Of a stretch of DNA of 64,000 bases, positions 24,936 through 33,657 are shown in pieces. The position numbers and the translations under genes are program-made. Origin of the DNA: Paracoccus tibetensis (GTDB taxonomy: Bacteria > Pseudomonadota > Alphaproteobacteria > Rhodobacterales > Rhodobacteraceae); the NCBI RefSeq assembly GCF_900102505.1, contig NZ_FMVT01000014.1:1-64000 (forward strand), read 5' to 3'. The notes beneath the pieces were generated by a model. It ran no database searches. It was given only the letters and a program-made list of their open reading frames with translations, and was not told the DNA's origin. Each line of letters begins with the position of its first letter. Position 1 is the stretch's first letter.

Positions 24936-25586
24936 TCAGCTGGTCTCGGCTACGGCGTGTCCGACCGCAGCCCGTAAGGCATCAAAGTTGAGGTTGGTGA
25001 GCGGGCGGCCATTCAGAAAGAATGTCGGGGTGGCGCGCACGCCAAGTTCCTGGAGATCAGCCACATCCTGGTTCAGGATGGCGGTCGTATCGGGATGAAG
25101 TCGGTCCGACTGTGCCCTCTCCAGATCCAGGCCCACCGCGCCGGCGATGCGCCAGGCGCGGTCGAGGTCGGGCGCCCCATGGATGGCCCACTCCGGCTGC
25201 TTCTCGAACAAGGCATCCAGGACCGGCTCGAACTTGTCCTGCCGACGAGCGGCCTCAAGAATACGCACTGCCTCGTCCGAGCCTTCGTGGAAGGGCGTGT
25301 AGCGCAGCACGATCCGCAACTGCGTCGGATACTGCTGGCGCAGATCCTCGATCACCGGGTGGAAAGCACGGCAGGCCTCGCAGGAAGGGTCGAAGAACTC
25401 CACCAGCGTCACCGGCGCCTCCGCAGGCCCCAGAATGGGCGAATTTGGGCGGACCAGCGCCTCCGGGTTCTGCGTCACGGCAGCCGCGGCGGCTGCTTCT
25501 TCCTGCTGACGCAGATACCAAGCACCACCACCAAACACGGCAAGAGCGGCGGCAGACGTTCCCAGCAACACAGCACGGCGGTTCAT
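24936..25586 (-). CDS. DsbA-family oxidoreductase, third copy
   Basis: The 216-residue exported protein begins MNRRAVLLGTSAAAL. Its redox motif CEAC in FFDPSCEACRAF is less common than CPHC, and its cis-proline loop is ATPTFFLNG. It is coupled by ATGA to a DsbB gene, so it should form an oxidising pair in the periplasm, unlike the DsbA-like proteins grouped with DsbD. Similar DsbA/DsbB pairs occur in metal-resistance clusters. Confidence 0.9.
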   Translation of the reverse strand: MNRRAVLLGTSAAALAVFGGGAWYLRQQEEAAAAAAVTQNPEALVRPNSPILGPAEAPVTLVEFFDPSCEACRAFHPVIEDLRQQYPTQLRIVLRYTPFHEGSDEAVRILEAARRQDKFEPVLDALFEKQPEWAIHGAPDLDRAWRIAGAVGLDLERAQSDRLHPDTTAILNQDVADLQELGVRATPTFFLNGRPLTNLNFDALRAAVGHAVAETS

Positions 25587-26023
25587 GGGCGAGATCCTTT
25601 CACGTTCAGAAGGCAGAGGCCGATCAGAGAAAAAGCCGCAACCGAGAGGTAGGGGATTGGCAGACCGAGGATCGTCATCTGCGCCTTGTCGGAACAGGAC
25701 GGGCCAGTCTGAGTGCAGGGGGTAATAGTCTCGGGGATCAGGCCCATGTAGAGGCCGGAGTGCCAGACCGCGAGAGCAAGCCCGACAATGACAAGCGGCA
25801 GGGCGTAGGCACGCGCCGCGACATCGCTCCGCCACAGGGCCACAGCCAAAATGACTGTCAGCGGGAACATGGCGATGCGCTGATACCAGCACAGGACGCA
25901 GGGCATCTGGCCTAGGACTTCGCCGATAAACAAGGCGCCAAGGGTCGCGGTCAGGGCGATCAGGAAAGCCGCCAGCAGGGTAAGCTCGTCCCGGGTCACA
26001 CGGCTTGTCTTAGTTGCGGTCAA
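25583..26023 (-). CDS. dsbB: DsbB-family disulfide bond formation protein
   Basis: The 146-residue protein has four membrane helices. The quinone-side pair is in MPCVLCWYQR. The second periplasmic loop has PETITPCTQTGPSCSDKA, where the other cysteine pair lies. This is the standard DsbB arrangement, reoxidising the DsbA encoded next to it with ubiquinone. Its start region overlaps the lspA stop by 14 bases. Confidence 0.93.
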   Translation of the reverse strand: MTATKTSRVTRDELTLLAAFLIALTATLGALFIGEVLGQMPCVLCWYQRIAMFPLTVILAVALWRSDVAARAYALPLVIVGLALAVWHSGLYMGLIPETITPCTQTGPSCSDKAQMTILGLPIPYLSVAAFSLIGLCLLNVKGSRP

Positions 26024-26492
26024 GAAGCGGCTCCTTGCGGCCTGTGGTAAACATGGCGATGAGAATGATCAGCGCGCCGAGCGTGATCGCGATATCGGCC
26101 CCATTGAAGGTGGGCCAATGCCAGTCACGCCAGTAGAGGCTCAGGAAGTCAGTCACGGCACCCTGCCGCAACCGGTCGATGATGTTGCCAAGGGCGCCGC
26201 CCACGATCAGGGCAAGGCCGGTGCGCTCAAAGCGATTGTCGCTGCGAAACGCCATAACGGCAAAGATCAGGGCAAGTGCGCTCGTCAGCGCCGCCATGAG
26301 CAAGGGCCTGCCCTCCATGAGGTTCGACATCATGCCGAAGCTGGCGCCTTCGTTAAAGCTGAGCGCAAGATCGAGGCCCGGTAGAACCGGCAGGACCTGA
26401 CCTGGAGAGATTAGTGACAGCACCACGGCCTTCGTGGCCTGATCTACCAGCGCCGTGGCTGCGATTCCGAAAATGGTCAGAGCAGCCTTCAA
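26010..26492 (-). CDS. lspA: Lipoprotein signal peptidase II
   Basis: The 160-residue protein has four helices and both catalytic aspartate motifs: GGALGNIIDRL and FNGADIAITLG. Plasmid copies of lspA beside Zn/Cd/Pb P-type ATPases are known, for example pbrC in lead-resistance operons. Here it overlaps DsbB and the methyltransferase-like gene, so it belongs to the ATPase operon. It would help mature the lipoproteins encoded on this replicon. Confidence 0.95.
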   Translation of the reverse strand: MKAALTIFGIAATALVDQATKAVVLSLISPGQVLPVLPGLDLALSFNEGASFGMMSNLMEGRPLLMAALTSALALIFAVMAFRSDNRFERTGLALIVGGALGNIIDRLRQGAVTDFLSLYWRDWHWPTFNGADIAITLGALIILIAMFTTGRKEPLLDRN

Positions 26493-27112
26493 CTTGAGGT
26501 TCTCCTGTGAAAGCCGATCCAGCGCGGCACGGTCGCCAGATAACGGCTGTAGTCTGCGCCAAGCGCCTGCTTCAACTCACGTTCCTCTGAGCGGATCTGC
26601 GTGGCCGCAGACCAGAGGAAAAGCAGCGGCGCAAGAAGTGTCGGAACAGCCGGGATCGCAAGAGTAACTCCCGTCAACAGAATGAACTGTCCCAGAAAGG
26701 TCGGATTGCGGCTGAAGCGGTAAAGCCCGCCCGAAACCAGAGCCCCTGTTGCACCCTCGGCCACACCGACACGCCACGATGAGCCCATGGACATCTGTGC
26801 GGCAAAAGCAAGCATTGCGCCGGCTGCTGCAAGAACAGCACCTGCGGCCCCCACCAGCTGATACCGGCCTTCAGTCCAAAGCGGGTCCAGCTTGTGCAGC
26901 GCCGGAAAGGCCAGCCATAGCAGCGGCCCAAGAAGCGCCAGCGCAAACGCAAGGCGAAAACCGAATGCGGCAAGGCGCTCGAGCCCCCGCGCTCGTCCAA
27001 ACAGCCAGACTGGCCGCCCGGCGGCACGTGCGGCCTCGGCCGTTCCCCAGGCAAAGGCCGTCAGATACATCGCCACGACACCAAGGCCTATCCATCCACC
27101 CTGTCCGAGCAT
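26489..27112 (-). CDS. Isoprenylcysteine carboxyl methyltransferase-like membrane protein
   Basis: The 207-residue protein has five or six hydrophobic segments and a C-terminal ICMT/PEMT-like region with GGLYRFSRNPTFLGQF and EERELKQALGADYSRYLATVPRWI. That pattern is common to small bacterial phospholipid/isoprenylcysteine methyltransferase-fold proteins found next to CadA-type ATPases. The substrate is unknown. The gene follows the ATPase by one base and overlaps lspA (ATGA). Confidence 0.82.
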   Translation of the reverse strand: MLGQGGWIGLGVVAMYLTAFAWGTAEAARAAGRPVWLFGRARGLERLAAFGFRLAFALALLGPLLWLAFPALHKLDPLWTEGRYQLVGAAGAVLAAAGAMLAFAAQMSMGSSWRVGVAEGATGALVSGGLYRFSRNPTFLGQFILLTGVTLAIPAVPTLLAPLLFLWSAATQIRSEERELKQALGADYSRYLATVPRWIGFHRRTSS

Positions 27113-27113
27113 C

Positions 27114-29345
27114 TCAAGCCTCCCGGGCAGGGTTGAAGGCCAGCAGCCGCAGGGCGTTCAGCGTGACCAGGACGGTCGCGCCGGTATCGGCCAGAATGGC
27201 GATCCAGAGGCCGGTGATGCCAAGGATCGTCGTCACGAGGAACACCGCCTTCAGTCCGAGCGCCAGCGCCACGTTCTGCGTGATGTTGCGCATCGTCGCC
27301 CGTGCCAGCCGGATCAGAGCCGGAACATCGCTCACCCGGTCACGCAGGATCGCCCCGTCGGCAGTCTCGAGTGCCACGTCCGTGCCCGATCCCATGGCGA
27401 TGCCGATATGCGCCTCTTTCAGCGCAGGGGCGTCGTTGATGCCGTCGCCGATCATCATCACGCTGCCCTTGCCGTTCAACTCGCGGATCGCCACCAGCTT
27501 GTCCTCGGGCATCATCCCCGCCCGGAAGCCAAGTCCGAGACCTCCGGCGATGGCGGCCGCGGTGCGGGCGTTGTCGCCGGTCAGCATGGTCGCACTGATG
27601 CCCAAGGCGTCCAGTTGCCGGATGGCCTCGGCCGCATCGCCCCGCGGCTCGTCCCGCAAGGCGATCAGCCCCAGGGGCCGGCGCTTGCGATAAACGGCGA
27701 CGACCGTCTTGCCCTCGTTCTCCAGCGCCGCTGCCCGAGGCAGGGCCGCCTCAATGATCCCGCCGTCCTCTGCGGCATGTAAGGGGGAGGCAACCCAGGC
27801 TAGTGCCCCGTCCACGACAGCTTCGACACCGCGCCCTGCCAGCGCACGGGCATCGCGCGCCGCCGGCACCTGCACGGCTGCGGCCTCCGCGCGCCGAAGG
27901 ATCGCCAGCGCCAGCGGGTGGCTTGAGCCAGCTTCCACGCCGGCGGCGACGGCCAGCAGCTCAGCCTCGTTCACGCCCGGAGCAGGAAGCAGGTCGGTGA
28001 CCACCGGTGCGCCGCGCGTCAGGGTGCCGGTCTTGTCAAAGGCGACATGCCTGACCTTCGCAGCCGCCTCGATGACGGCACCACCCTTCATCAAGAGCCC
28101 GCGCTTCGAGCCCGCCGACAGTGCCGAGGCGATGGAGGCCGGAACCGAGATCACCAGCGCGCAGGGGCAACCGATCAGCAGCAGCGCCAGGCCGCGATAG
28201 ATCCAGGTGGTCCAGTCATGCCCGAGGGCGAGCGGCGGCACCACGATCACCAAAGCCGACAGCGCGACGATGGCCGGCATGTAAATGCGCGAGAAGCGGT
28301 CGATGAACCGTTCCGTGGGCGCGCGGGCCTCCTCGGCCTCCTCGACCAGGCGGATGATGCGGGCGATGGTGTTGTCGCTCGGCTCGCGGGTGACGCGGAC
28401 GCGCAAGACGGCCTCGGTGTTGATCGAGCCGGCGAAGACCGGATCGCCTACGGTCCGGGTCGCCGGCATGCTTTCGCCGGTCACCGGGCTTTCATCGACC
28501 CCGCTGGTGCCGTCGATGATCTCGCCATCCGCAGGAATACGGTCGCCGGGGCGGACAAGCACGTTCTGCCCAATCTGCAGGCTATCTGCGGGAATGGCCC
28601 GTGTCTGACCAGCCACTTCCAGCAGCGCAGTCTTCGGCACGATATCTGCCAGTGCCCGGATGCCCTGCCGGGCCTTTCCGGCCGCTACACCCTCAAGCAC
28701 CTCGCCCACAGCGAACAGAAAGACGACCAGCGCCGCTTCCTCGGCCGCACCGATCAGCAGCGCGCCTCCGGCAGCGATGGTCATCAGACCCTCGATGGTG
28801 AAGGGCTGGCCCATACGCAATGCTTCGAAGGCGCGCCTCGCCACCGGCGCGACGCCGATCAGGCACGCTGCGACAAAGGCCCAATATCCGGCCTCGGCAG
28901 AGGTCATCAGTTCGATCAGCCATGCGATCGCGAGCAACGCGCCCGTTAGGATGACAAGCCGCCCCTTCGCTGTCTGATGCCAGACCTTGTCCTGCAGAGC
29001 CGGTGCCGCATCGTGGACGGGGGCAACCAAGTCAGGATCATCGGCCGCGCCATCCTCTGCCCGAGGGGCCGGGCCGGCATCCGGCAGCACGAAGGCCTTC
29101 TTACGCGGAGCCTGCTGCCCTTTCGGAGCGATCCCGAAGCCCAGCTTGCGGACAGTGCCTTCAATGGCCTCGGGTTCAGTGCTGCCCGGCACCAAATTCA
29201 GCGACAGCCGTTCCGTCATCAGCGCCACCTTGACGTTGCTGACACCCGGAAGCCGCTCGACGGCCCGCACCACCTTCGTCGTGCAGGCCGCGCAGTCCAT
29301 GCCGGTCACCGTCCACTCTCGCCGCTCTGCTGTTTCCGCTGCCAT
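27114..29345 (-). CDS. Heavy-metal P1B-type ATPase (Zn/Cd/Pb type)
   Basis: The 743-residue transporter has an N-terminal HMA domain with GMDCAACTTKV, a linker, and eight helices including the metal motif CPC in GCPCALVIS. It also has the TGES loop in PVTGESMP, the phosphorylation site DKTGTLTRG, an HP motif in SSHPLALAI and the hinge GDGINDAPAL. CPC with this HMA is typical of Zn/Cd/Pb exporters rather than CopA. ATG 29345 is preferred; ATG 29375 lies almost on the expected transcription start. The divergent MerR regulator and the pbrC-like lspA downstream support Zn, Cd or Pb. Confidence 0.93.
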   Translation of the reverse strand: MAAETAERREWTVTGMDCAACTTKVVRAVERLPGVSNVKVALMTERLSLNLVPGSTEPEAIEGTVRKLGFGIAPKGQQAPRKKAFVLPDAGPAPRAEDGAADDPDLVAPVHDAAPALQDKVWHQTAKGRLVILTGALLAIAWLIELMTSAEAGYWAFVAACLIGVAPVARRAFEALRMGQPFTIEGLMTIAAGGALLIGAAEEAALVVFLFAVGEVLEGVAAGKARQGIRALADIVPKTALLEVAGQTRAIPADSLQIGQNVLVRPGDRIPADGEIIDGTSGVDESPVTGESMPATRTVGDPVFAGSINTEAVLRVRVTREPSDNTIARIIRLVEEAEEARAPTERFIDRFSRIYMPAIVALSALVIVVPPLALGHDWTTWIYRGLALLLIGCPCALVISVPASIASALSAGSKRGLLMKGGAVIEAAAKVRHVAFDKTGTLTRGAPVVTDLLPAPGVNEAELLAVAAGVEAGSSHPLALAILRRAEAAAVQVPAARDARALAGRGVEAVVDGALAWVASPLHAAEDGGIIEAALPRAAALENEGKTVVAVYRKRRPLGLIALRDEPRGDAAEAIRQLDALGISATMLTGDNARTAAAIAGGLGLGFRAGMMPEDKLVAIRELNGKGSVMMIGDGINDAPALKEAHIGIAMGSGTDVALETADGAILRDRVSDVPALIRLARATMRNITQNVALALGLKAVFLVTTILGITGLWIAILADTGATVLVTLNALRLLAFNPAREA

Positions 29346-29388
29346 TTTGCATCCCGCCCAAGCTCTTTCCTTCATCGAGCCCGGAAGA

Positions 29389-29416
29389 TAGGATCTCTAG
29401 CAACTAGAGGTTCAAG
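29389..29416 (-). promoter_or_regulatory. MerR-type promoter of P-type ATPase operon
   Basis: On the minus strand TTGAAC, a 19-base spacer CTCTAGTTGCTAGAGATCC and TATCTT form a MerR-activated promoter. The dyad CTCTAG-TTG-CTAGAG is centred in the spacer. The site sits directly between the ATPase and the divergent MerR gene, which begins 10 bases beyond. Confidence 0.8.
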
Positions 29417-29425
29417 AGGTTTCTC

Positions 29426-29881
29426 ATGCTGAGCATCGGAAAACTGAGCGCGGCCACCGGCGTGAAGGTGCCGACCATCCGCTACTACGAAGAGATCGGC
29501 CTGCTGCCGGAGGCGGAGCGCAGTGCGGGCAACCAGCGGCTTTACAGGAAGGAACACCAGGAAAGGCTCGCCTTCGTCCGCCATAGCCGCGAGCTGGGCT
29601 TTCCGCTCGATGACATCAGGGAGCTGCTCAGCCTGTCGGACCGACCCGACATGTCCTGCGCGGCAGCCGATGTCATCGCCAGCCGTCAGCTCGCAGCCGT
29701 CAAGGACCGCATCGCGCGGCTCCAGGCCTTGCAGCAGGAACTGGAGCGCATGCTGGCACAATGCGCCCAAGGCACGATCTCAAGCTGCAAGGTCATCGAG
29801 GTCCTGAGCAACCACGAGAACTGCCTCCATGCGCACCATGGCGAAGGCTGTCACTCCGCGAATCCGGGGCACGACGGCTGA
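29426..29881 (+). CDS. MerR-family Zn/Cd/Pb-responsive regulator (CadR/ZntR-like)
   Basis: The 151-residue regulator has the MerR helix-turn-helix (SAATGVKVPTIRYYEEIGLLP) and a long dimerisation helix. Candidate metal ligands are Cys78, Cys113, Cys121 and Cys133, with a His-rich tail (HAHHGEGCH). The cysteine layout is closer to CadR/PbrR/ZntR than to CueR. Divergent from the P1B ATPase with a 19-bp-spacer promoter between, it should activate the ATPase operon and perhaps the SCO operon. Confidence 0.92.
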   Translation: MLSIGKLSAATGVKVPTIRYYEEIGLLPEAERSAGNQRLYRKEHQERLAFVRHSRELGFPLDDIRELLSLSDRPDMSCAAADVIASRQLAAVKDRIARLQALQQELERMLAQCAQGTISSCKVIEVLSNHENCLHAHHGEGCHSANPGHDG

Positions 29882-29882
29882 C

Positions 29883-30827
29883 ATGCGGAAGATCCTTGGC
29901 TTCATCGAAAACAACCTACTGCTTCTGGCAGTTCTCGCGGCCGCTCTCGGCTTGCTGGTGCCGTCCGTCGGCATCGCGCTGGAGACCGGCATCAGCCCGC
30001 TTCTCGCCCTTCTGATGCTGGTCATCAGCCTGATCTTCGATGCCAAGGCCGTGCAGATCGTGTTCCGCAAACCCGGCCGGCAGCTCTGGGCGATCGGCCT
30101 CGTCTACGGCCCGATGTCGCTGGCAGGCTGGCTGACCGGCCGCGCCTTCTTCGGCAGCGGTCCTCTGGCAGCGGGCCAGACGCTGGTTGGGATGCTGCCG
30201 ACCGATGTGTCCGCGCCGCTACTGGTTCTGCTTGCCCGTGGCAATGTGGCTCTCGCGGCAGTGCTGAACGCGGTGAACACCGCGCTTTCGCCCTTCATCA
30301 TCCCGTTTCTATTCCTGTGGATGACCGGGATCGAGTTGAACGTGCCGGTTCTGACTGTGGTGACGGAGCTGGTTCTGATCGTGGTGGTGCCGACCGTGAT
30401 CGGTGTCTGGTTGCGGACACGCTTCTTGTCATCGGTATCCCAGTTTGACTTTGCATGGCCTGCGCTCGGCTCGGTGCTTTACCTGGTGCTTCTGCTGGCG
30501 GTCGTCGGTCCGAACGCCGAAACCATCCTGGGCTACGGCTGGTATGCGCTCGTGATCGCGCTGGCGGCCCTTGCCCTGAACCTGATCGGCTACGGCGTCA
30601 GCATGACGGCCAGGATCTTCACGCAGGACCGAGGAGAGCTGATCGCCTACCTGTTCACCTGCAGCAAGAAGGAGTTCAGCATCGCTGCCGCATTCGTTGC
30701 CGCCTCCGGCCTGCCCTCCGAGATCGCCGTGCCGGCCGCCTTTTTCGCCGTGATCCAGATGATCACGTCACCGATTGCAGCGAAGATCCTCGCCGCGAAA
30801 GAGCAAGTGCTGGCGGCGTCGGCGTGA
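29883..30827 (+). CDS. BASS/ACR3-fold membrane transporter
   Basis: The 314-residue protein has about ten membrane segments and belongs to the bile acid:sodium symporter superfamily (LLALLMLVISLIFDAKAV, LPTDVSAPLLVLLARGN, FTCSKKEFSIAAAFVAASGLP). ACR3 arsenite exporters share the fold, but the ACR3 cysteine signature is not obvious. It starts two bases after the MerR stop and is co-transcribed with the regulator. A role in metal or organic anion movement is inferred only from context. Confidence 0.8.
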   Translation: MRKILGFIENNLLLLAVLAAALGLLVPSVGIALETGISPLLALLMLVISLIFDAKAVQIVFRKPGRQLWAIGLVYGPMSLAGWLTGRAFFGSGPLAAGQTLVGMLPTDVSAPLLVLLARGNVALAAVLNAVNTALSPFIIPFLFLWMTGIELNVPVLTVVTELVLIVVVPTVIGVWLRTRFLSSVSQFDFAWPALGSVLYLVLLLAVVGPNAETILGYGWYALVIALAALALNLIGYGVSMTARIFTQDRGELIAYLFTCSKKEFSIAAAFVAASGLPSEIAVPAAFFAVIQMITSPIAAKILAAKEQVLAASA

Positions 30828-31228
30828 GCAAGAAACATCGCTGATTTCAGGATACTGCTGAAAGACCGAACGGCCGCTTTCCTAATTCATGCTGCAATAG
30901 CGAAGCAGCAATCTTAAGAAGGTTTCTGCATCCCGTAGGTCCTCCGGCATCCTCAATGATGCACTTGCAGCGAACGACCGGAAGGTCCCGCATAGCGGCC
31001 CCTCGGCCGCCGCCCTGCTCCGTCTGCTTTGCGGGACGTAGCTACCATTCGCTGCACTCGCAGCCTTTTCGTCCTGGCTTGAGTCAGGATCGCTCGTAGC
31101 ACGGACAAAGCCGCCAGATGGCGATGCAGCGTGAATTCACCCTGTATCGTGAAAAGCGGACATTGCTCGACAGGTCTTCCCGACTTCGCATCAGGTGCGC
31201 TCAACTAGACAAAGCCCGCGTCATTCGG
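30828..31228. other. Non-coding junction between two metal modules
   Basis: I find no gene, terminator with a clear T-run or repeat here. It separates the Zn/Cd/Pb block from the copper block and probably marks an older joining point. Confidence 0.4.
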
Positions 31229-31990
31229 TCAGTGCCCCAGCAGCGTGACCTTCGTCAGCATCCAGAGGGCCATGGCGATCATCATCAGGTTTTCGGTCAG
31301 GGATACGAAGCCCAGGGGCACGTTGCTGTCGCCGCCGACGCAGGCGCATTTCAACTCGCGCTTGTCGATGTAGACGGCCTTGTAGACCGACACCGCGCCG
31401 ATCGTGCCGATGAATAGGGCGACAGGGATCGACAGCCACATGAGCGCGCCCGCAACCATCAGGACGCCCGCGAGCCCTTCGGCGAAGGGATAGACATAGC
31501 CGTAGCGCACCCATCGCTGCGCCAGAAGGTCGTAGTTCAGGAACATGGTCGCGAAGCTCTCCACGTCCTTCATCTTCTGGAGGGCCAGAAGACACATCGC
31601 GAAGGCCACGAACCATTCTGCCGCAGCGACCGTGAAGAGCTGCCCGAGGGCCGCCCAGCTGGTCGCCAGCGCCATGGCGGCAGCCATTCCGAAAAGCGCG
31701 ATTACCGGCCGGTAGGTGGGCACGCTCTTGTCAGGGACGGTCTTGCCAAAGTGCCGCCTCAGATCATCATAGCCGCCGATGCGCTGGCCGTCGATGAAGG
31801 TCTGCGGCGTGGTCTGGACGCCGTGCTGCTGCTTGAACGCATCGACCTCGGCGCGGGTCGTCAGGTGATGATCCTCGACGCTGTAGCCCTGGCGCCTCAG
31901 GAGATCGAGCGACTTGAGCCCGTAGGGGCACATGTGCTTGGTCATCACCATCCGGTGCAGGCTTGCGGTCTTGGGTGCGAGGGTTGTCAT
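31229..31990 (-). CDS. Glutaredoxin-MauE/DoxX fusion membrane protein
   Basis: The 253-residue protein has an N-terminal glutaredoxin domain with a single-cysteine CPYG at 21-24 and the cis-proline loop TTPQTFIDGQRIGG. Four membrane helices of the MauE/DoxX type follow, ending in a KCACVGGDSNVPLG segment with paired cysteines. It likely shuttles thiols or metal between cytosol and membrane. It is the third gene after a CueR-like regulator and DUF411, and this trio is frequent in copper islands of alphaproteobacteria. Confidence 0.87.
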   Translation of the reverse strand: MTTLAPKTASLHRMVMTKHMCPYGLKSLDLLRRQGYSVEDHHLTTRAEVDAFKQQHGVQTTPQTFIDGQRIGGYDDLRRHFGKTVPDKSVPTYRPVIALFGMAAAMALATSWAALGQLFTVAAAEWFVAFAMCLLALQKMKDVESFATMFLNYDLLAQRWVRYGYVYPFAEGLAGVLMVAGALMWLSIPVALFIGTIGAVSVYKAVYIDKRELKCACVGGDSNVPLGFVSLTENLMMIAMALWMLTKVTLLGH

Positions 31991-31999
31991 GGGAAAGCC

Positions 32000-32455
32000 T
32001 TAATATTGTGCGAAGACGCTGGTGCCGGACGCGCTCCAGGCAATGACGTCGTAGGGTTCGGTTTGATCGCCCATCTCCATCCCTGGCGAGCCGATGGGCA
32101 TGCCGGGAACGGCCAAACCCGCCGCCTCGGGCCGCTGGTCCAGCAGGGCGCGGATGGCTTCGGCGGGAACATGGCCCTCGATCAGGTAGCCCTCGACGAG
32201 GGCGGTGTGGCAGGACCACAGGGCCTGAGGAACGCCGTGCTGCTCCTTGAAGGCCGCGACGTCGTCGGACATGGTGACGTCCACAACGAAGCCCGCCTCA
32301 CGCAGATGGTCAATCCAGGCGCCGCAGCAGCCGCAGTCGGGCGAGCGCACGACCTTCACGAGAGGACTGTCCGCGGCGGAGGTGGCGCCCAGGGCGGCCG
32401 GTGCCGGGGCCAGAGCCGCTGCCAGCGCGGTCATGAACATGCGCCTGTCGATCAT
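32000..32455 (-). CDS. DUF411 metal-binding exported protein, copy 2
   Basis: The 151-residue protein has a signal (DRRMFMTALAAALAPAPAAL) and the DUF411 pattern SPDCGCCGAW, SCHTALVEGYLIEGHVPA and GLAVPGMPIGSPGM. Its start overlaps the CueR-like stop (ATGA). It is clearly homologous to the copy at 22708. The paired CxC/CC cysteines suggest periplasmic copper binding. Confidence 0.92.
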   Translation of the reverse strand: MIDRRMFMTALAAALAPAPAALGATSAADSPLVKVVRSPDCGCCGAWIDHLREAGFVVDVTMSDDVAAFKEQHGVPQALWSCHTALVEGYLIEGHVPAEAIRALLDQRPEAAGLAVPGMPIGSPGMEMGDQTEPYDVIAWSASGTSVFAQY

Positions 32456-32913
32456 GATGCGATCCTTCCGTTGAACTGGGTGGGGCTTTGCGCCTGATCC
32501 TCGGTTTTGCTCAGGCCCCCGCGTGGCGGCGCCTCCAAGCTGCGCAGGATGGGGCAGTCGGGTCGGTCGTTTCCGGCGCAGGACCGGGCCAGATCCTCCA
32601 GCGTCGTCGCCATCTCCTGGAGGTGCGCGATCTTCTGGCGAAGCTCGCGCACCCGCGCCTGCGCCAGCGCCTTCACATCCGCGCTGCGCCGGCCGGTGTC
32701 GCGCCACAGATCCAGAAGATCCGTGATCTCCGCGACCGGAAAGCCCAGGTCCCGCGCCCGGGCGATGAACCGGAGCATGTGAATGTCGGCCTCGGCATAG
32801 TCGCGATACCCGGAGGCGGTGCGCCTGGCCTGCGGGATCAGGCCGATCTGCTCGTAATAGCGGATCATCTTGGCCGACACGCCCGAGCGGGCCGAGGCGT
32901 CTCCGATATTCAT
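32452..32913 (-). CDS. cueR: CueR-like MerR-family copper regulator
   Basis: The 153-residue regulator has the MerR helix-turn-helix, Ser77, and the metal loop CAGNDRPDC with Cys112 and Cys120, the exact residues used by CueR for Cu(I). It heads its own operon with DUF411 and the glutaredoxin-MauE protein. A promoter with a 19-bp spacer and dyad lies 30-60 bases upstream, so it is autoregulated. Confidence 0.94.
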   Translation of the reverse strand: MNIGDASARSGVSAKMIRYYEQIGLIPQARRTASGYRDYAEADIHMLRFIARARDLGFPVAEITDLLDLWRDTGRRSADVKALAQARVRELRQKIAHLQEMATTLEDLARSCAGNDRPDCPILRSLEAPPRGGLSKTEDQAQSPTQFNGRIAS

Positions 32914-32941
32914 GGACCAGCTCCATCACGCTTGTGGAGCC

Positions 32942-32972
32942 GATATGGGGCTTCCCACCATGGGAAGGTCAA
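32942..32972 (-). promoter_or_regulatory. CueR-type promoter
   Basis: On the minus strand TTGACC, a 19-base spacer and CATATC, with the perfect dyad CTTCCCA-N3-TGGGAAG in the spacer (plus-strand reading 32951-32967). It drives the regulator, DUF411 and glutaredoxin-MauE operon. Confidence 0.78.
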
Positions 32973-33068
32973 GGGCGGCGTCAGGATTTTCGTTGATGCC
33001 GGACGAACGTCCCTCCGGCTGATGCGGCCGAAGCCGCGCGGGCCGATGCCGCGCGGCTCGAGGATGGA

Positions 33069-33563
33069 TCAGTTGGCGTTCTCGGCCAGCCAGGTCGTCA
33101 TCTGCTCGATCTCGGCCTCCTGCGCGTCGATGATCTCCTGCGCCAGGGCGCGCATCTCTTCGTCCTCGCCATGGGCCAACAGCACCTCGGCCATGTCGAT
33201 GGCGCCCTGGTGGTGGGCGATCATGCCGCAGGCAAAGGCGACGTCGGGGTCCTCGTTCATCATGCCCTCGTGCATCGCCGGCATCGTGGTCATCATTCGG
33301 CGCATGTTCTCCTGGACATGTTCCGGCATGGTGTCGAGGTTCATGCCGCCCATGCCCATCATCTCCATCATGCCGGAGTCCATCGCGCCGCCATGATCGG
33401 CATGCGCGCCGCCATGACCCATGCTGGCGTGGTCCATCGCTCCCGAGGCAGCGGCCGCCGTGCATTGCTCCGGCAGGCGGAACTCGGCGTCCTGGGCGAG
33501 CGCAGGTCCGGCGAAGGTGGTTGCCGCAATGGCTGCTGCGAAGCTCGTCTTTGCGAAGTTCAT
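33069..33563 (-). CDS. DUF305 (CopM-like) periplasmic copper-binding protein
   Basis: The 164-residue protein has a signal peptide ending GPALAQ. A His/Met-rich stretch follows (ASMGHGGAHADHGGAMDSGMMEMMGMGGM), then the DUF305 core with FACGMIAHHQGAIDMAEVLLAHG. Such proteins bind copper or silver in the periplasm. It ends the leftward Cus operon, 94 bases after the small exported protein. Confidence 0.9.
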   Translation of the reverse strand: MNFAKTSFAAAIAATTFAGPALAQDAEFRLPEQCTAAAASGAMDHASMGHGGAHADHGGAMDSGMMEMMGMGGMNLDTMPEHVQENMRRMMTTMPAMHEGMMNEDPDVAFACGMIAHHQGAIDMAEVLLAHGEDEEMRALAQEIIDAQEAEIEQMTTWLAENAN

Positions 33564-33657
33564 TTCAGGTTCTCCTTGCTGTTGAGATCAGTGGCCAGAC
33601 CAACCCATGGTCTCTGCCGGCGTTCCGTATCGCGGATACGGTCGTCATACGGCGCGC

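Noticed and set aside
29883..30827. Assignment of the BASS-type transporter as the arsenite exporter Acr3
   Set aside because: The fold matches, but no arsenic regulator or reductase is nearby and I do not see the Acr3 cysteine signature, so only the superfamily is given.
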